Shown here: piece by piece, positions 1-7,759 of the stretch | Layout of the letters: each line of letters begins with the position of its first letter | Numbering within the stretch: the stretch's first letter is position 1 | NCBI GenBank assembly: GCA_900770515.1 | Contig: CAAHDP010000018.1 | Coordinates: 1 to 21,384 of the forward strand | Direction: 5' to 3' | Source of the DNA: an uncultured Prevotella sp. | GTDB taxonomy: Bacteria > Bacteroidota > Bacteroidia > Bacteroidales > Bacteroidaceae | Length of the DNA: 21,384 nucleotides | Notes under the pieces: model-generated | Databases searched by the model: none | Told to the model about the DNA's origin: nothing | Seen by the model: only the letters and a program-made list of their open reading frames with translations | Position numbers and translations under genes: made by a program

Positions 1-108
1 CACCTGAATCTGTCCACCGAAGAGCAGGAACTTCTCGGTCAAAGTTGTCTTACCGGCATCAGGGTGCGAAATGATGGCAAATGTTCTTCTTCTTTCAATC
101 TCTTTCAT
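1..108 (-). CDS. prfC: Peptide chain release factor 3, N-terminal part (cut by window edge)
   Basis: Only the first 36 codons are inside the window; the gene continues beyond base 1. The translated start is [20 protein letters not shown] followed by [31 protein letters not shown] is the RF3 signature around the G1/P-loop (HPDAGKTT), and LLFGG follows as in RF3. RF3 is a cytoplasmic translational GTPase that recycles RF1 and RF2 after termination. The E. coli protein has about ten extra residues before this motif; here the start sits close to it. The gene lies 58 bases downstream of the DUF4924 gene on the same strand, so the two may be cotranscribed. Identification rests on a short but very distinctive stretch; a different translational GTPase is unlikely. 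Confidence 0.9.
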   Translation of the reverse strand, partial: MKEIERRRTFAIISHPDAGKTTLTEKFLLFGGQIQV

Positions 109-138
109 CTGTTATATATATATTATAATATGTATATC

Positions 139-166
139 CTAAAAAATAATCACTAAAAAATAATCA
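139..166. repeat. Two exact 14-base tandem copies at the 3' end of the DUF4924 gene
   Basis: The unit ctaaaaaataatca occurs twice without mismatch (139-152 and 153-166) and abuts the TAG stop of the minus-strand gene. On the minus strand this region reads TAGTGATTA..., giving two consecutive in-frame stops (TAG TGA). The same TAGTGATTA string surrounds the stop of trpE. Confidence 0.85.
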
Positions 167-721
167 CTACATGTCATCGTCATCGAACTTCAAGCCTTCG
201 GTGCGGTCCTTGATGTAGTAATCGCTCAAAAGACCGACAAAGACGGTGATTTCCTTGATGGCACGTTCGGTTTCGGGCGTAATCGGCTTCTTCTGCAAGC
301 GCAGCATCATCACACCATAGAGGGCATCGAGGCAGGTTTCTATCTCGTTGAGTTCCTTATCGCCACGGTTTCGAAGTTCTACGATGAACGGCAGAACCTT
401 GTAGTATTCAGCATTGTAGATAGGAAACTTGCTACTCTGGAGCAAACGGGCATGAAGGTCGATGACATCCTGCAGGAGCACTCGGTTGATATCGAGATGA
501 CCATACTCACGCTTGCCCTCCTCGTTCATCATGCGAATGAGGTTGCCAAACCAGTCAATCTCCTCGTCCTTTTGCTCAGGAGAAAATTCGAAACGCTCGA
601 TATAATTCTTCTTGATAACAGGCAACGAGCAGCCGTAGGCACGGATGATATCCTCTATCTGCCACATATATAAGAGATATTCTGCAATACTCTTCTTTCT
701 TAATTCTTTTGCTACAAACAT
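167..721 (-). CDS. DUF4924 family protein
   Basis: A 184-residue soluble protein starting MFVAKELRKKSIAEYLLYMW, with QVED-like text (QIEDIIRAYG) next. The opening IAEYLLYMWQ-ED-IRA block is what I recall for DUF4924, a Bacteroidota family of unknown function. The frame stays open 16 codons upstream to base 769, but the family begins at this inner Met, so I chose 721; an AAGAAAG stretch precedes it. The protein is charged, mostly helical in appearance, lacks a signal peptide or membrane segment, and ends in an acidic tail (FDDDDM). It lies between a LysE-type exporter gene and prfC on the same strand. No biochemical role can be assigned. Confidence 0.8.
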   Translation of the reverse strand: MFVAKELRKKSIAEYLLYMWQIEDIIRAYGCSLPVIKKNYIERFEFSPEQKDEEIDWFGNLIRMMNEEGKREYGHLDINRVLLQDVIDLHARLLQSSKFPIYNAEYYKVLPFIVELRNRGDKELNEIETCLDALYGVMMLRLQKKPITPETERAIKEITVFVGLLSDYYIKDRTEGLKFDDDDM

Positions 722-805
722 CTTTCTTATTGAATTGGAAACAAGAAATGAGCAACACTCAATTCTCAAAAATTATAAATTATTAATTGAAAAATATCAA
801 TTCTC

Positions 806-1483
806 CTAGAATTCAGGGAGATGGTAGAGATTGAACACCGTTCCCACCAAAGCGATAAGCGAGAAGATGATAACCACGCTACCTATCACCTTATTAATAA
901 TAAGGATGCCATTGGTATCAAACTTGCCCCTGATCTTATCGATGAGCCAGGTGAGTCCGAACCACCACAGCAAAGCTCCGAAAACGATACTCAGATAGCC
1001 CACACCCATCTCTATCGGCATATCGGGCACCACAAAGGCAAACTGTGCAAACGTAGCCATAAAGAGGAATACGATGAGCGGATTGCTGAGCGTAACCAGA
1101 AACGCAGTAATGCCGTTATGCAGAAGCGTGCCCTGCTTATTGCTCGACTTGTGCATATTCTTCATCGGATTGCTCTTGAAGCAATAGATACCGAATACCA
1201 GCAACAGGATACCTCCAAAAATCTGAAGATAGAACTTGTTTTGGGCATTATTCACAAAATCCATCACAAAACTCATACCGAGACCCGTAAAGAGCGCATA
1301 AACAATATCGCTCAACGAAGCACCGATACCCGTAACGAAACCATACCAGCGGCCCTTGTTCAAAGTGCGCTGGATACATAAGATGCCAACTGGCCCCATA
1401 GGAGCCGAGGCAATCACGCCTATGATAATTCCCTTGAATATGAAATCAAGAATATTTATCTCTATTGGAAATGCTAAACTCAT
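806..1483 (-). CDS. LysE family translocator (amino acid/metabolite exporter-like membrane protein)
   Basis: A 225-residue hydrophobic protein with about six predicted membrane segments. The first runs from FIFKGIIIGVIASAPMGPVG and carries the LysE/RhtB-type motif (A-P-M-G-P-V-G-x-x-x-x-x-x-x-L). A GxxxGxGASLSD-like stretch follows in segment two, and a conserved N-P (SNPLIVFLF) lies in the middle. LysE-family proteins export amino acids or related small molecules across the inner membrane; the substrate here cannot be read from sequence. The frame extends 23 codons upstream to 1552, but those codons overlap a promoter -7 box (1493-1500), so MSLAFPIEIN at 1483 is the more likely start. It is divergent from glk and leads a possible LysE-DUF4924-prfC run. 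Confidence 0.82.
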   Translation of the reverse strand: MSLAFPIEINILDFIFKGIIIGVIASAPMGPVGILCIQRTLNKGRWYGFVTGIGASLSDIVYALFTGLGMSFVMDFVNNAQNKFYLQIFGGILLLVFGIYCFKSNPMKNMHKSSNKQGTLLHNGITAFLVTLSNPLIVFLFMATFAQFAFVVPDMPIEMGVGYLSIVFGALLWWFGLTWLIDKIRGKFDTNGILIINKVIGSVVIIFSLIALVGTVFNLYHLPEF

Positions 1484-1492
1484 AACAGCTGG

Positions 1493-1500
1493 CAAAGATA
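1493..1500 (-). promoter_or_regulatory. Candidate -7 box for the LysE-type gene
   Basis: The minus strand reads TATCTTTG, matching the Bacteroidota TAnnTTTG box. No good TTG lies 19-21 bases further upstream. The expected transcription start would fall within a few bases of the ATG at 1483, giving an almost leaderless mRNA. Confidence 0.45.
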
Positions 1501-1572
1501 CAAAATTTCGAGCATATTCGACTATATTTCTAATAAAATATTCGCTTTTCACATTTTTTTATCGTATAAATC

Positions 1573-1603
1573 TTGTTTTTTTGGCTACTTTTATATATCT
1601 TTG
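1573..1603 (+). promoter_or_regulatory. Promoter of glk (TTG-N20-TATCTTTG)
   Basis: TTG at 1573-1575, a 20-base spacer, then TATCTTTG at 1596-1603, the standard primary-sigma promoter of Bacteroidota. The start of transcription would be near 1610, leaving a leader of about 36 bases before the glk ATG. Confidence 0.75.
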
Positions 1604-1645
1604 CGTCAAAATTAATAACATTCTAACTAATTTTTAAAGAATAAC

Positions 1646-2626
1646 ATGACTGAAAATGCAATGAAACCGTATGTTATCGGATTAGACCTCGGTGGTACTA
1701 ACTCTGTTTTCGGCATCGTAGATGCACGTGGAGAAATCAAAGCTACAACAGCTATAAAAACTGGGGGCTATGATAATGTAGACGACTATGTAAAGGCTGC
1801 AACAGAGGCGCTCATACCTGTAATCGATACCGTTGGTGGTCTCGATAAGATTAAGGCTATGGGTATCGGTGCACCTAATGGCAATTATTATAAGGGAACT
1901 ATCGAATTTGCTCCAAACCTGCCTTGGGCTCATGATGGCGTTGTGCCATTGGCTGATCTCTTCAGCAAGGCTCTCGGTGGCATTCCTGTTGCTTTGACCA
2001 ATGATGCCAACGCTGCTGCTCTCGGCGAGATGACTTATGGCGTGGCTCGCGGTATGAAGAACTTCATCGATATCACGCTCGGTACTGGTGTGGGTTCTGG
2101 TATCGTCATCAACGGTCAGATGGTTTACGGAAGCGATGGTTTCGCAGGTGAATTAGGTCACGTAATCATGGTTCCTGGTGAGGAAGGTCGTCCATGTGGC
2201 TGCGGCCGCAAGGGTTGCCTGGAGGCATACTGCTCTGCTACCGGTGTAGCTCGCACTGCCCGTGAATTCCTTCAGAAGACTGATGAGCCTTCATTGCTCC
2301 GCGATATGAAGCCAGAAGATATTACTTCATACGACGTAAGTGTGGCTGCAGGCAAGGGTGATGCTTTGGCTAAGAGCATCTACGACTTCACCGGCAAGAT
2401 GCTGGGTGAGGCTTGTGCTAACTTCGCAGCATTCTCTGCTCCTGAGGCATTCGTATTCTTCGGTGGTCTGACCAAGGCTGGCGATCTCCTGATGAAGCCT
2501 GTAAAGGAAGCTTACGACAAGACCGTATTGAAGATTTACAAGGGCAAGGCTAAGTTCCTTGTTTCTACCCTCGATGGTAGTTCAGCTGCTGTACTTGGTG
2601 CAAGCGCTGTGGGTTGGGAATTGTAG
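1646..2626 (+). CDS. glk: ROK family glucokinase
   Basis: A 326-residue cytoplasmic sugar kinase of the ROK family, which phosphorylates glucose with ATP to feed glycolysis. Visible motifs in order: phosphate-binding DLGGTNS at residues 14-20; NDANAAALGE with the likely catalytic base D120; LGTGVGSGIV at 145-154; ELGHV with H172; and the zinc cluster CGCGRKGCLEAYC with C184, C186 and C191. Length is typical for the family. Translation could start at M1 or M6; M1 is used. It is a single-gene unit with its own promoter and is followed by a two-way terminator. ROK proteins can also phosphorylate other hexoses, so glucose is the likeliest but not the only substrate. Confidence 0.9.
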   Translation: MTENAMKPYVIGLDLGGTNSVFGIVDARGEIKATTAIKTGGYDNVDDYVKAATEALIPVIDTVGGLDKIKAMGIGAPNGNYYKGTIEFAPNLPWAHDGVVPLADLFSKALGGIPVALTNDANAAALGEMTYGVARGMKNFIDITLGTGVGSGIVINGQMVYGSDGFAGELGHVIMVPGEEGRPCGCGRKGCLEAYCSATGVARTAREFLQKTDEPSLLRDMKPEDITSYDVSVAAGKGDALAKSIYDFTGKMLGEACANFAAFSAPEAFVFFGGLTKAGDLLMKPVKEAYDKTVLKIYKGKAKFLVSTLDGSSAAVLGASAVGWEL

Positions 2627-2671
2627 AATTTTATAATATAACACTTAAGTCATCATCTATTTTTAAGATGG

Positions 2672-2715
2672 AAAAAGCTTGGCACTCGTGAGAGCGTCAA
2701 GCTTTTTACTTTTTT
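2672..2715. terminator. Bidirectional terminator between glk and trpG
   Basis: A perfect 10-base inverted repeat, AAAAAGCTTG (2672-2681) and CAAGCTTTTT (2698-2707), encloses a 16-base loop that has a small CTC/GAG stem of its own. It is followed on the plus strand by ACTTTTTT. A T-run on each side lets it serve both convergent units, glk and the trp operon. Confidence 0.85.
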
Positions 2716-2725
2716 ATATATCCTA

Positions 2726-3295
2726 CTAGTCAAACAACCAGTTCTTGACAATGGTCTTTCCTTCTGGTGTCAACACGCTCTCGGGATGGAACTGGATGCC
2801 GTGAATATCATAATTCTTATGCTTCAATCCCATGATGCAACCATCATCGCTCACGGCGGTTACATACAGACACTCTGGAAATCCGGTACGGTCTACCACC
2901 CATGAATGGTATCTGCCAATCTCTATACGCTTATCCATACCGCGGAAAATCGGGTCGTTGCCGAACTGTGTACAGGGTGTTGCCACTCCATGATAAACCT
3001 CAGAGAGATTGGTCAACTTGGCACCAAACGCCTCGCCGATAGCCTGATGACCCAGACAGACGCCCAGCATCGGCTTGATACCCGCATATTTTTTAATAAC
3101 ATCCATCAGAAGACCAGCCTCAGAAGGAATACCCGGCCCCGGACTCAATATAATCTTATCGAATGGCTCCAGTTCCCGCAACTGGAACTGGTCATTGCGA
3201 TAAACCGTAACTTCTACCCCCAACTCCTTCACCAGATGTGCCAGGTTATAGGTAAAGGAATCGTAATTATCTATGATTACTACTTTCATCTTCAT
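2726..3295 (-). CDS. trpG: Anthranilate synthase component II (glutamine amidotransferase)
   Basis: A 189-residue class I glutamine amidotransferase that supplies ammonia to TrpE for making anthranilate from chorismate. Seen: N-terminal VVIIDNYDSFTYNLAH; LSPGPGIP at about 50-56; nucleophile C80 in GVCLGHQ; and the H170/E172 pair in FHPES near the end. The alternative start is M3, which matches the usual MKVVIIDNYDSF opening of the family. It is the last gene of the operon, 69 bases behind trpE, and ends just before the terminator shared with glk. PabA is closely related and cannot be excluded by sequence alone, but a full trp operon makes TrpG the natural call. Confidence 0.95.
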   Translation of the reverse strand: MKMKVVIIDNYDSFTYNLAHLVKELGVEVTVYRNDQFQLRELEPFDKIILSPGPGIPSEAGLLMDVIKKYAGIKPMLGVCLGHQAIGEAFGAKLTNLSEVYHGVATPCTQFGNDPIFRGMDKRIEIGRYHSWVVDRTGFPECLYVTAVSDDGCIMGLKHKNYDIHGIQFHPESVLTPEGKTIVKNWLFD

Positions 3296-3364
3296 TATTT
3301 ATTATTGATTATTTATTAGTGATTATTCCTCACTAATCATTAATCACTACTCACTAATCACTAC
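3296..3364. repeat. trpE-trpG spacer built from degenerate TAATCACT/ATTATTGATT repeats
   Basis: The 69-base gap is made almost wholly of variants of taatcacta and attattgatt. On the coding (minus) strand, trpE ends TAG TGA, two stops in a row, followed by repeated AGTGATTA units. The TAGTGATTA string at the stop codon is identical to that after the DUF4924 gene at 161-169. Confidence 0.75.
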
Positions 3365-4900
3365 CTAAAGCTTCTCTGCAATATGAATCGCCTTGGTTAA
3401 TGCCCCTAACTTATTATTACATTCTTCCAGTTCATACTGGTCGTTACTCTTCGCCACTACTCCACTTCCTGCCTGGAACCAGAGTTCGCCGTTGCGGCTG
3501 ATAAAAGTTCGGATTACTATTGCCTGGTTCAAATCGCCATTCAGACCGATAAAACCAATGCATCCACCGTAGGCTCCACGATTGTGAGGTTCCAACTCTG
3601 AAATAATCTGCATCGCTCTTACCTTTGGTGCACCACTCAAAGTACCGGCAGGGAAGGTATCGATAAACTCCTTGATATGGTCGGCATCCTTTTCCAGGAT
3701 TCCACTCACTCGGCTCACCAGATGAATCACATGACTATAAAACTGCATATCCTTATAGAAATCAACCTTTACCCCATGGCAGTTTCGGCTCAGATCGTTG
3801 CGCGCTAAATCTACCAGCATCACATGCTCGGCATTCTCCTTCGGGTCATTGCGGAGGAACTCGGCTGCTTTTCTATCCTGCTCCATATCGCCCGTACGCT
3901 TAGTTGTTCCGGCAATAGGGTCGATAAACGCTTTATCGCCCACAATGCGGTTGTGGGTTTCAGGAGAAGATCCGAAGATACGGAATCCGCCAAAATCGAA
4001 ATAGAAAAGATATGGAGAAGGGTTGATGCTGCGCAGGGCACGATAGAGCTTAAAGTCATCACCCTCATATTTCTGTATAAAACGACGGCTCACCACAATT
4101 TGGAAAACATCGCCTCGCAGACAGTGCTGGATGCATTTGCAGATGTTCTCCTTATGCTCCTCATCGGTAAGTGTAGAAAATGTTTCGCCCACCGGATGGA
4201 AATCATAAGGCTTCACATTCGCTTTGTTCACGGCCTTGAGCAGGGCTTCGAGCTCTGGAAGTGAAGAGTGAGGAGTGAAGAGTGAAGAATTCTCTTGCTT
4301 TTCTCCCTGAGTTTTCGAAATAGAGTCTTGCGCAATAGAACTGTTGGATTCTTCACTCTTCACTCTTCGTTCTTCACTTTCCTGGAGCGCAATCAGCTCC
4401 ATCGTATTATTGAAATGGTCGAAAACAATAATGTCCTTATACATAATATAGTAGATATCCGGAGCATCATTCTTCTCCATCGTAGTATCTTTTACCGGAA
4501 TATTCTCGAAATATCTCACAGCATTGAAGGTGGTGAAACCATACAAGCCACAGAAGTTCTTGCTCTCGCCTTCTACATGAAAGCTCTTGATGAAATCATT
4601 GATTGACTTGGAGATGGCGAGTTTGCACTGCTCACCCTTTCCCTCGCCGAAAGCTGGTAGCGTTTCTTTCACTACGCTGCCATCAGGATAGCTCTTAATC
4701 ACCTCACCATGACTCACGGCAATGCTAGCCAGCGGATGAACACCGATAAATGATCGAGAGTTCTCGGAACCATGATAGTCAGAACTCTCCATCAGAGCCG
4801 ACTGGGGATAAATATCTCTCAATCGCATATAGACTCCCACCGGCGTATAGAGGTCAGCAAGAATCTTGCGGGTTACTGTCTTATAATTAAACTTTGCCAT
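3365..4900 (-). CDS. trpE: Anthranilate synthase component I, with an in-frame repeat insertion
   Basis: A 511-residue protein that converts chorismate plus ammonia (from TrpG) to anthranilate, the committed step to tryptophan. The N-terminal domain carries LMESSD at about 36-41, the counterpart of the LLES motif that binds tryptophan for feedback inhibition. The C-terminal chorismate-binding domain shows DVFQIVVSRRF, PSPYLFYFDF, GSSPETH, DPIAGTTKRTG, LVDLARNDLSR and FPAGTLSGAPK, so the active site looks intact. Between the two domains, residues about 174-215 (ESEERRVKSEES to SSLFTPHSSLP) are foreign-looking and are encoded by a long inverted repeat. Without this stretch the protein would be about 470 residues, which I believe is the usual Bacteroidota length. 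Regulation would be by the operon attenuator and by feedback. Confidence 0.96.
   Translation of the reverse strand: MAKFNYKTVTRKILADLYTPVGVYMRLRDIYPQSALMESSDYHGSENSRSFIGVHPLASIAVSHGEVIKSYPDGSVVKETLPAFGEGKGEQCKLAISKSINDFIKSFHVEGESKNFCGLYGFTTFNAVRYFENIPVKDTTMEKNDAPDIYYIMYKDIIVFDHFNNTMELIALQESEERRVKSEESNSSIAQDSISKTQGEKQENSSLFTPHSSLPELEALLKAVNKANVKPYDFHPVGETFSTLTDEEHKENICKCIQHCLRGDVFQIVVSRRFIQKYEGDDFKLYRALRSINPSPYLFYFDFGGFRIFGSSPETHNRIVGDKAFIDPIAGTTKRTGDMEQDRKAAEFLRNDPKENAEHVMLVDLARNDLSRNCHGVKVDFYKDMQFYSHVIHLVSRVSGILEKDADHIKEFIDTFPAGTLSGAPKVRAMQIISELEPHNRGAYGGCIGFIGLNGDLNQAIVIRTFISRNGELWFQAGSGVVAKSNDQYELEECNNKLGALTKAIHIAEKL
4258..4380. repeat. Palindromic repeat element inserted in frame within trpE
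   Basis: The left arm 4259-4290 and right arm 4348-4379 are reverse complements with 3 mismatches in 32; the inner 18 bases (gagtgaagagtgaagaat) match perfectly. A 57-base centre separates the arms. Each arm is itself made of gtgaagagtgaa-type units. The block 4258-4380 is 123 bases, 41 codons, with no stop in the trpE frame. The protein it encodes (SEERRVKSEES ... SSLFTPHSSL) is unlike the flanking TrpE and falls at the linker between domains. Confidence 0.85.
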
Positions 4901-4938
4901 TTTTCTCTTATTGATTAAAAACGATAAAAACCGAGCCT

Positions 4939-6138
4939 TTAAAAATTGCCATATTCTCCTGCCATTTCCTTATGGCTCAAATAGGTCTCCACGTCCTTGT
5001 CACCACGACCGGAAACGGTCAGAACTACGACATCATCCTTCTTGAACTTCATTTTCTTCAAGGCTGCCACAGCGTGTGCACTCTCGATGGCAGGAATGAT
5101 TCCCTCCATACGGGTTAACTCATAACCGGCATAGATAGCCTCATCATCCTTGATGGCAAGCACATGACTTCTGCCACGGGTGGCAAGGTCGGCGTGCATC
5201 GGACCAATGCCTGGATAATCCAATCCGGCACTGATAGTGAAAGCCTCCTCAATCTGTCCATCTTCTGTCTGCATCACCAAGGTGCGGGCGCCATGAATGA
5301 TTCCTTCTGTTCCGCAATGCATGGTGGCAGCAGTATAATTGGTATCAATGCCATGTCCGGCAGCCTCAGCCAGATAAATCTGAACACGGTCGTCGTCGAT
5401 GTAATGATAGATAGTACCGGCTGCATTACTTCCACCACCCACGCAAGCGATGAGATAATCAGGATAATCGCGACCGATCTTCTCCTCCAACTGCCATTTC
5501 AATTCTTCACTGATTACGCTCTGCATCTTTGCCACGATGTCAGGATAAGGATGAGGTCCCATGGTAGAACCCACAATATAGAAGGTATCCTGTGGATGAC
5601 AGCACCAGTCGCGGATGGCCTCAGAGCAGGCATCGCTCAGGGTCATATTGCCGGTGCGAACCGGGTTTACCTTGGCGCCCAACATCTTCATACGTTCTAC
5701 GTTGGTATGCTGGCGCTCCACATCGGTGGCACCCATGAAGATTTCGCACTTCATATCCATCAGGGCACAGACGGTGGCAGTGGCAACGCCATGCTGTCCG
5801 GCACCTGTTTCGGCAATGATACGGGTCTTTCCCATCTTCTTCGCCATCAGAATCTGTCCGATGGTGTTATTGATTTTGTGTGCACCGGTATGGTTCAAGT
5901 CCTCACGCTTCAGATAGAGCTGGCAGCCATACTTCTCGCTCATGCGCTTGGCATAATAGAGAGGTGAAGGACGGCCCACGTAATCTTTCAAAAGGGCATA
6001 GTATTCTTTCTTGAACTCCTCGCTCTCGATGATAGGCTTGTAAGCCTGCTGGAGTTCTGTTACACACTTATATAATATTTCAGGAACGTAAGCTCCTCCG
6101 AATTTTCCAAAAAATCCTTTATCGTCAACTTGATACAT
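4939..6138 (-). CDS. trpB: Tryptophan synthase beta chain
   Basis: A 399-residue PLP enzyme that condenses indole with L-serine to tryptophan, working as an alpha2-beta2 complex with TrpA. Seen: opening YQVDDKGFFGKFGGAYVPEIL; PLP lysine K88 in HTGAHKINN; ETGAGQHGVA; the phosphate-binding CVGGGSNAAG; and the C-terminal SGRGDKD. The frame is open 22 codons further upstream, overlapping the end of trpA, but that extension has no family counterpart, so MYQVDD at 6138 is taken as the start. The gene follows trpA by 28 bases. It is the long-known TrpB1 type, not the TrpB2 paralogue, judging by length and the start. Confidence 0.97.
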   Translation of the reverse strand: MYQVDDKGFFGKFGGAYVPEILYKCVTELQQAYKPIIESEEFKKEYYALLKDYVGRPSPLYYAKRMSEKYGCQLYLKREDLNHTGAHKINNTIGQILMAKKMGKTRIIAETGAGQHGVATATVCALMDMKCEIFMGATDVERQHTNVERMKMLGAKVNPVRTGNMTLSDACSEAIRDWCCHPQDTFYIVGSTMGPHPYPDIVAKMQSVISEELKWQLEEKIGRDYPDYLIACVGGGSNAAGTIYHYIDDDRVQIYLAEAAGHGIDTNYTAATMHCGTEGIIHGARTLVMQTEDGQIEEAFTISAGLDYPGIGPMHADLATRGRSHVLAIKDDEAIYAGYELTRMEGIIPAIESAHAVAALKKMKFKKDDVVVLTVSGRGDKDVETYLSHKEMAGEYGNF

Positions 6139-6166
6139 AATACTTTGAACTTTTTTACATTGAACT

Positions 6167-6943
6167 TTAATGTTTGAGTGCCTCGAAGAGTTCATCCAGT
6201 GCATGGTCTGGATTCATGGTTTCATTGAGCAATGTCACAAACTTACTGCCGATGATGGCACCGGCGGCGTTATCCTGCGCACTGGTAAGGGTCTGCTTGT
6301 TGCTGATGCCGAAGCCAATCATGCGTGGGTTGCGGAGGTTCATGCTGTTGATATGGTTGAAGTAAGCGAGCTTGGCATCGCCGAAGCTGCTCTGTGCACC
6401 CGTGATGCTGGCGGAGCTGACCATATAGATGAAGCCATCGGTATGTTCATCGATGAAGCGGATGCGCTCCTCGCTGGTTTCCGGAGTAATCATCATGATG
6501 ACGCGGATATCGTACTTATCGGCGATAGGCTTAACTACCTTGAGATAGTCATCGAAAGGAAGGTCGGGAATGATGGTTCCGCTCACTCCGCTCTCTACAC
6601 AGCTCTTGAAGAACTCCTCGATGCCATAGTGCATGATGGGGTTGAGATAGCCCATGAGAACGAGAGGGATATTGACTTCATCCTTGATGGCCTTGAGCTG
6701 ACCAAAGAGGGTCTTGACGGTCATGCCGTTTTTCAGCGCCTTGGTACCTGCGCTCTGGATAACGGGTCCATCAGCCAAAGGGTCGCTGAAGGGGATACCT
6801 ACTTCTATCATATCGATGCCCTTGCGTTCCATCGCCTTGATTACATCGCCGGTACCTTCTAAGGTTGGGCATCCGGCGCAGAAATACAAGCTCAAAAGCT
6901 TGCGGTCTTTGTTGTTTGCAAATAATGCATTTATCTTGTTCAT
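6167..6943 (-). CDS. trpA: Tryptophan synthase alpha chain
   Basis: A 258-residue TIM-barrel protein that splits indole-3-glycerol phosphate to indole and glyceraldehyde 3-phosphate; indole passes directly to TrpB. Catalytic residues are visible as E47 and D58 in IEVGIPFSDPLADGP, matching E49 and D60 of the E. coli enzyme. PDLPFDDY lies mid-protein and VSSASITGAQ in the phosphate-binding half, with GFGIS near the end. Length is typical. It lies between trpF (101 bases upstream) and trpB (28 bases downstream). The trpA-trpB spacer holds a short imperfect repeat (ttgaactttt and ttgaacttta). Confidence 0.97.
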   Translation of the reverse strand: MNKINALFANNKDRKLLSLYFCAGCPTLEGTGDVIKAMERKGIDMIEVGIPFSDPLADGPVIQSAGTKALKNGMTVKTLFGQLKAIKDEVNIPLVLMGYLNPIMHYGIEEFFKSCVESGVSGTIIPDLPFDDYLKVVKPIADKYDIRVIMMITPETSEERIRFIDEHTDGFIYMVSSASITGAQSSFGDAKLAYFNHINSMNLRNPRMIGFGISNKQTLTSAQDNAAGAIIGSKFVTLLNETMNPDHALDELFEALKH

Positions 6944-7001
6944 CCTGTGTTGTATTTTAAAATCGTTTTGTGTTACAAATGAGGCTTAACTCAAAGTCTT
7001 T

Positions 7002-7060
7002 ATTGTATTTCTCTTGATTGTATTTCTCTTGATTGTATCTCTCTTTATTGTATCTCATTC
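7002..7060. repeat. Four tandem 15-base copies spanning the trpF stop codon
   Basis: attgtatttctcttg occurs exactly at 7002-7016 and 7017-7031, then as attgtatctctcttt at 7032-7046, and as a truncated attgtatctcattc at 7047-7060. The last copy lies in the trpF coding end (codons for NEIQ), so the tract looks like repeated duplication of the 3' end of trpF. The unit is five codons long; only the copy with TAA ends the protein. Confidence 0.85.
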
Positions 7061-7716
7061 AAGAACCCCTTGAGCTTCTCTACATCCTTCACTCCCGGCT
7101 CTATCTCGAAACGGGAGTTGAGGTCGATGCCGATGCATTTGGGATGATGGAAGGCATGGAGGCGGGATGCATCTTCCGGTCCGATGCCGCCACTCAGGAG
7201 GAATGGGACTTCGCCATCGTATTGCTCCAGAACCTGCCAATCAAACTGCTGGCCACTTCCACCCACCGTCTTGCATTTGGTGTCGAAAAGGAAGAGGTCA
7301 ACAGCGCCTACATACTCCTTATATTTTTGAATGTCTGAGGCATCAGATACACTGATTGCCTTGATGATCTTGATGCCTGGTCGGATATCGGGATCGAGGG
7401 TTAATCTCAGATTCTCGCACATCTCCCGTGGTTCATTGCCATGAAGTTGGACGTAATCCAAATGATAATTCACCACTCGTGTCACGATGTTCTGAACCAT
7501 ATCATCTACAAATACGCCTACTCGGGCTGGAGATTTTGCAGATTTTATATTAATATCCTCTTTAACGTAATCTGGAATGATGCCAGCGTGACTGCTCTGC
7601 ATCTCCACGTAGCGAGGCGATTTCGGATAGAAGATCATTCCTATCATATCAACGCCCAACTGGCTCACTTCGCGAATATTCTGGGCATCGCGCATGCCAC
7701 AAACCTTTATTACCAT
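7045..7716 (-). CDS. trpF: Phosphoribosylanthranilate isomerase
   Basis: A 223-residue TIM-barrel enzyme that isomerises phosphoribosylanthranilate to the carboxyphenylamino-deoxyribulose phosphate used by TrpC. Visible: KVCGMRD at the N-terminus with general base C6; VGVFVDD; YVQLHGNE; general acid D145 in FLFDTK; GGSGQQFDW; and LSGGIGPEDA for phosphate binding. Its stop codon lies inside a 15-base tandem repeat. It is a separate gene, not fused to trpC as in E. coli, and sits 43 bases behind trpC, across a spacer made of tattattgttatc-like repeats. Confidence 0.96.
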   Translation of the reverse strand: MVIKVCGMRDAQNIREVSQLGVDMIGMIFYPKSPRYVEMQSSHAGIIPDYVKEDINIKSAKSPARVGVFVDDMVQNIVTRVVNYHLDYVQLHGNEPREMCENLRLTLDPDIRPGIKIIKAISVSDASDIQKYKEYVGAVDLFLFDTKCKTVGGSGQQFDWQVLEQYDGEVPFLLSGGIGPEDASRLHAFHHPKCIGIDLNSRFEIEPGVKDVEKLKGFLNEIQ

Positions 7717-7759
7717 TATTATTGTTATCTATTATTCTATCATTGAACTATGAATGCAA

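Noticed and set aside
4258..4380. Insertion sequence disrupting trpE
   Set aside because: No transposase or target duplication is visible and the reading frame remains open throughout, so it is treated as a small palindromic element, not a gene-breaking insertion.
3365..4900. TrpE as the PabB (aminodeoxychorismate synthase) paralogue
   Set aside because: It lies within a complete trp operon next to trpG and has the LMESSD feedback motif and FPAGTLSGAPK, as in TrpE.
5164..5967. A 267-codon plus-strand open frame opposite trpB
   Set aside because: It is fully antisense to a well-supported trpB, and its translation (histidine- and isoleucine-rich) shows no family features.
6139..6204. Longer trpB start at 6204
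   Set aside because: The extra 22 residues have no counterpart in TrpB and would overlap trpA; MYQVDDKGFFG at 6138 matches the family start.
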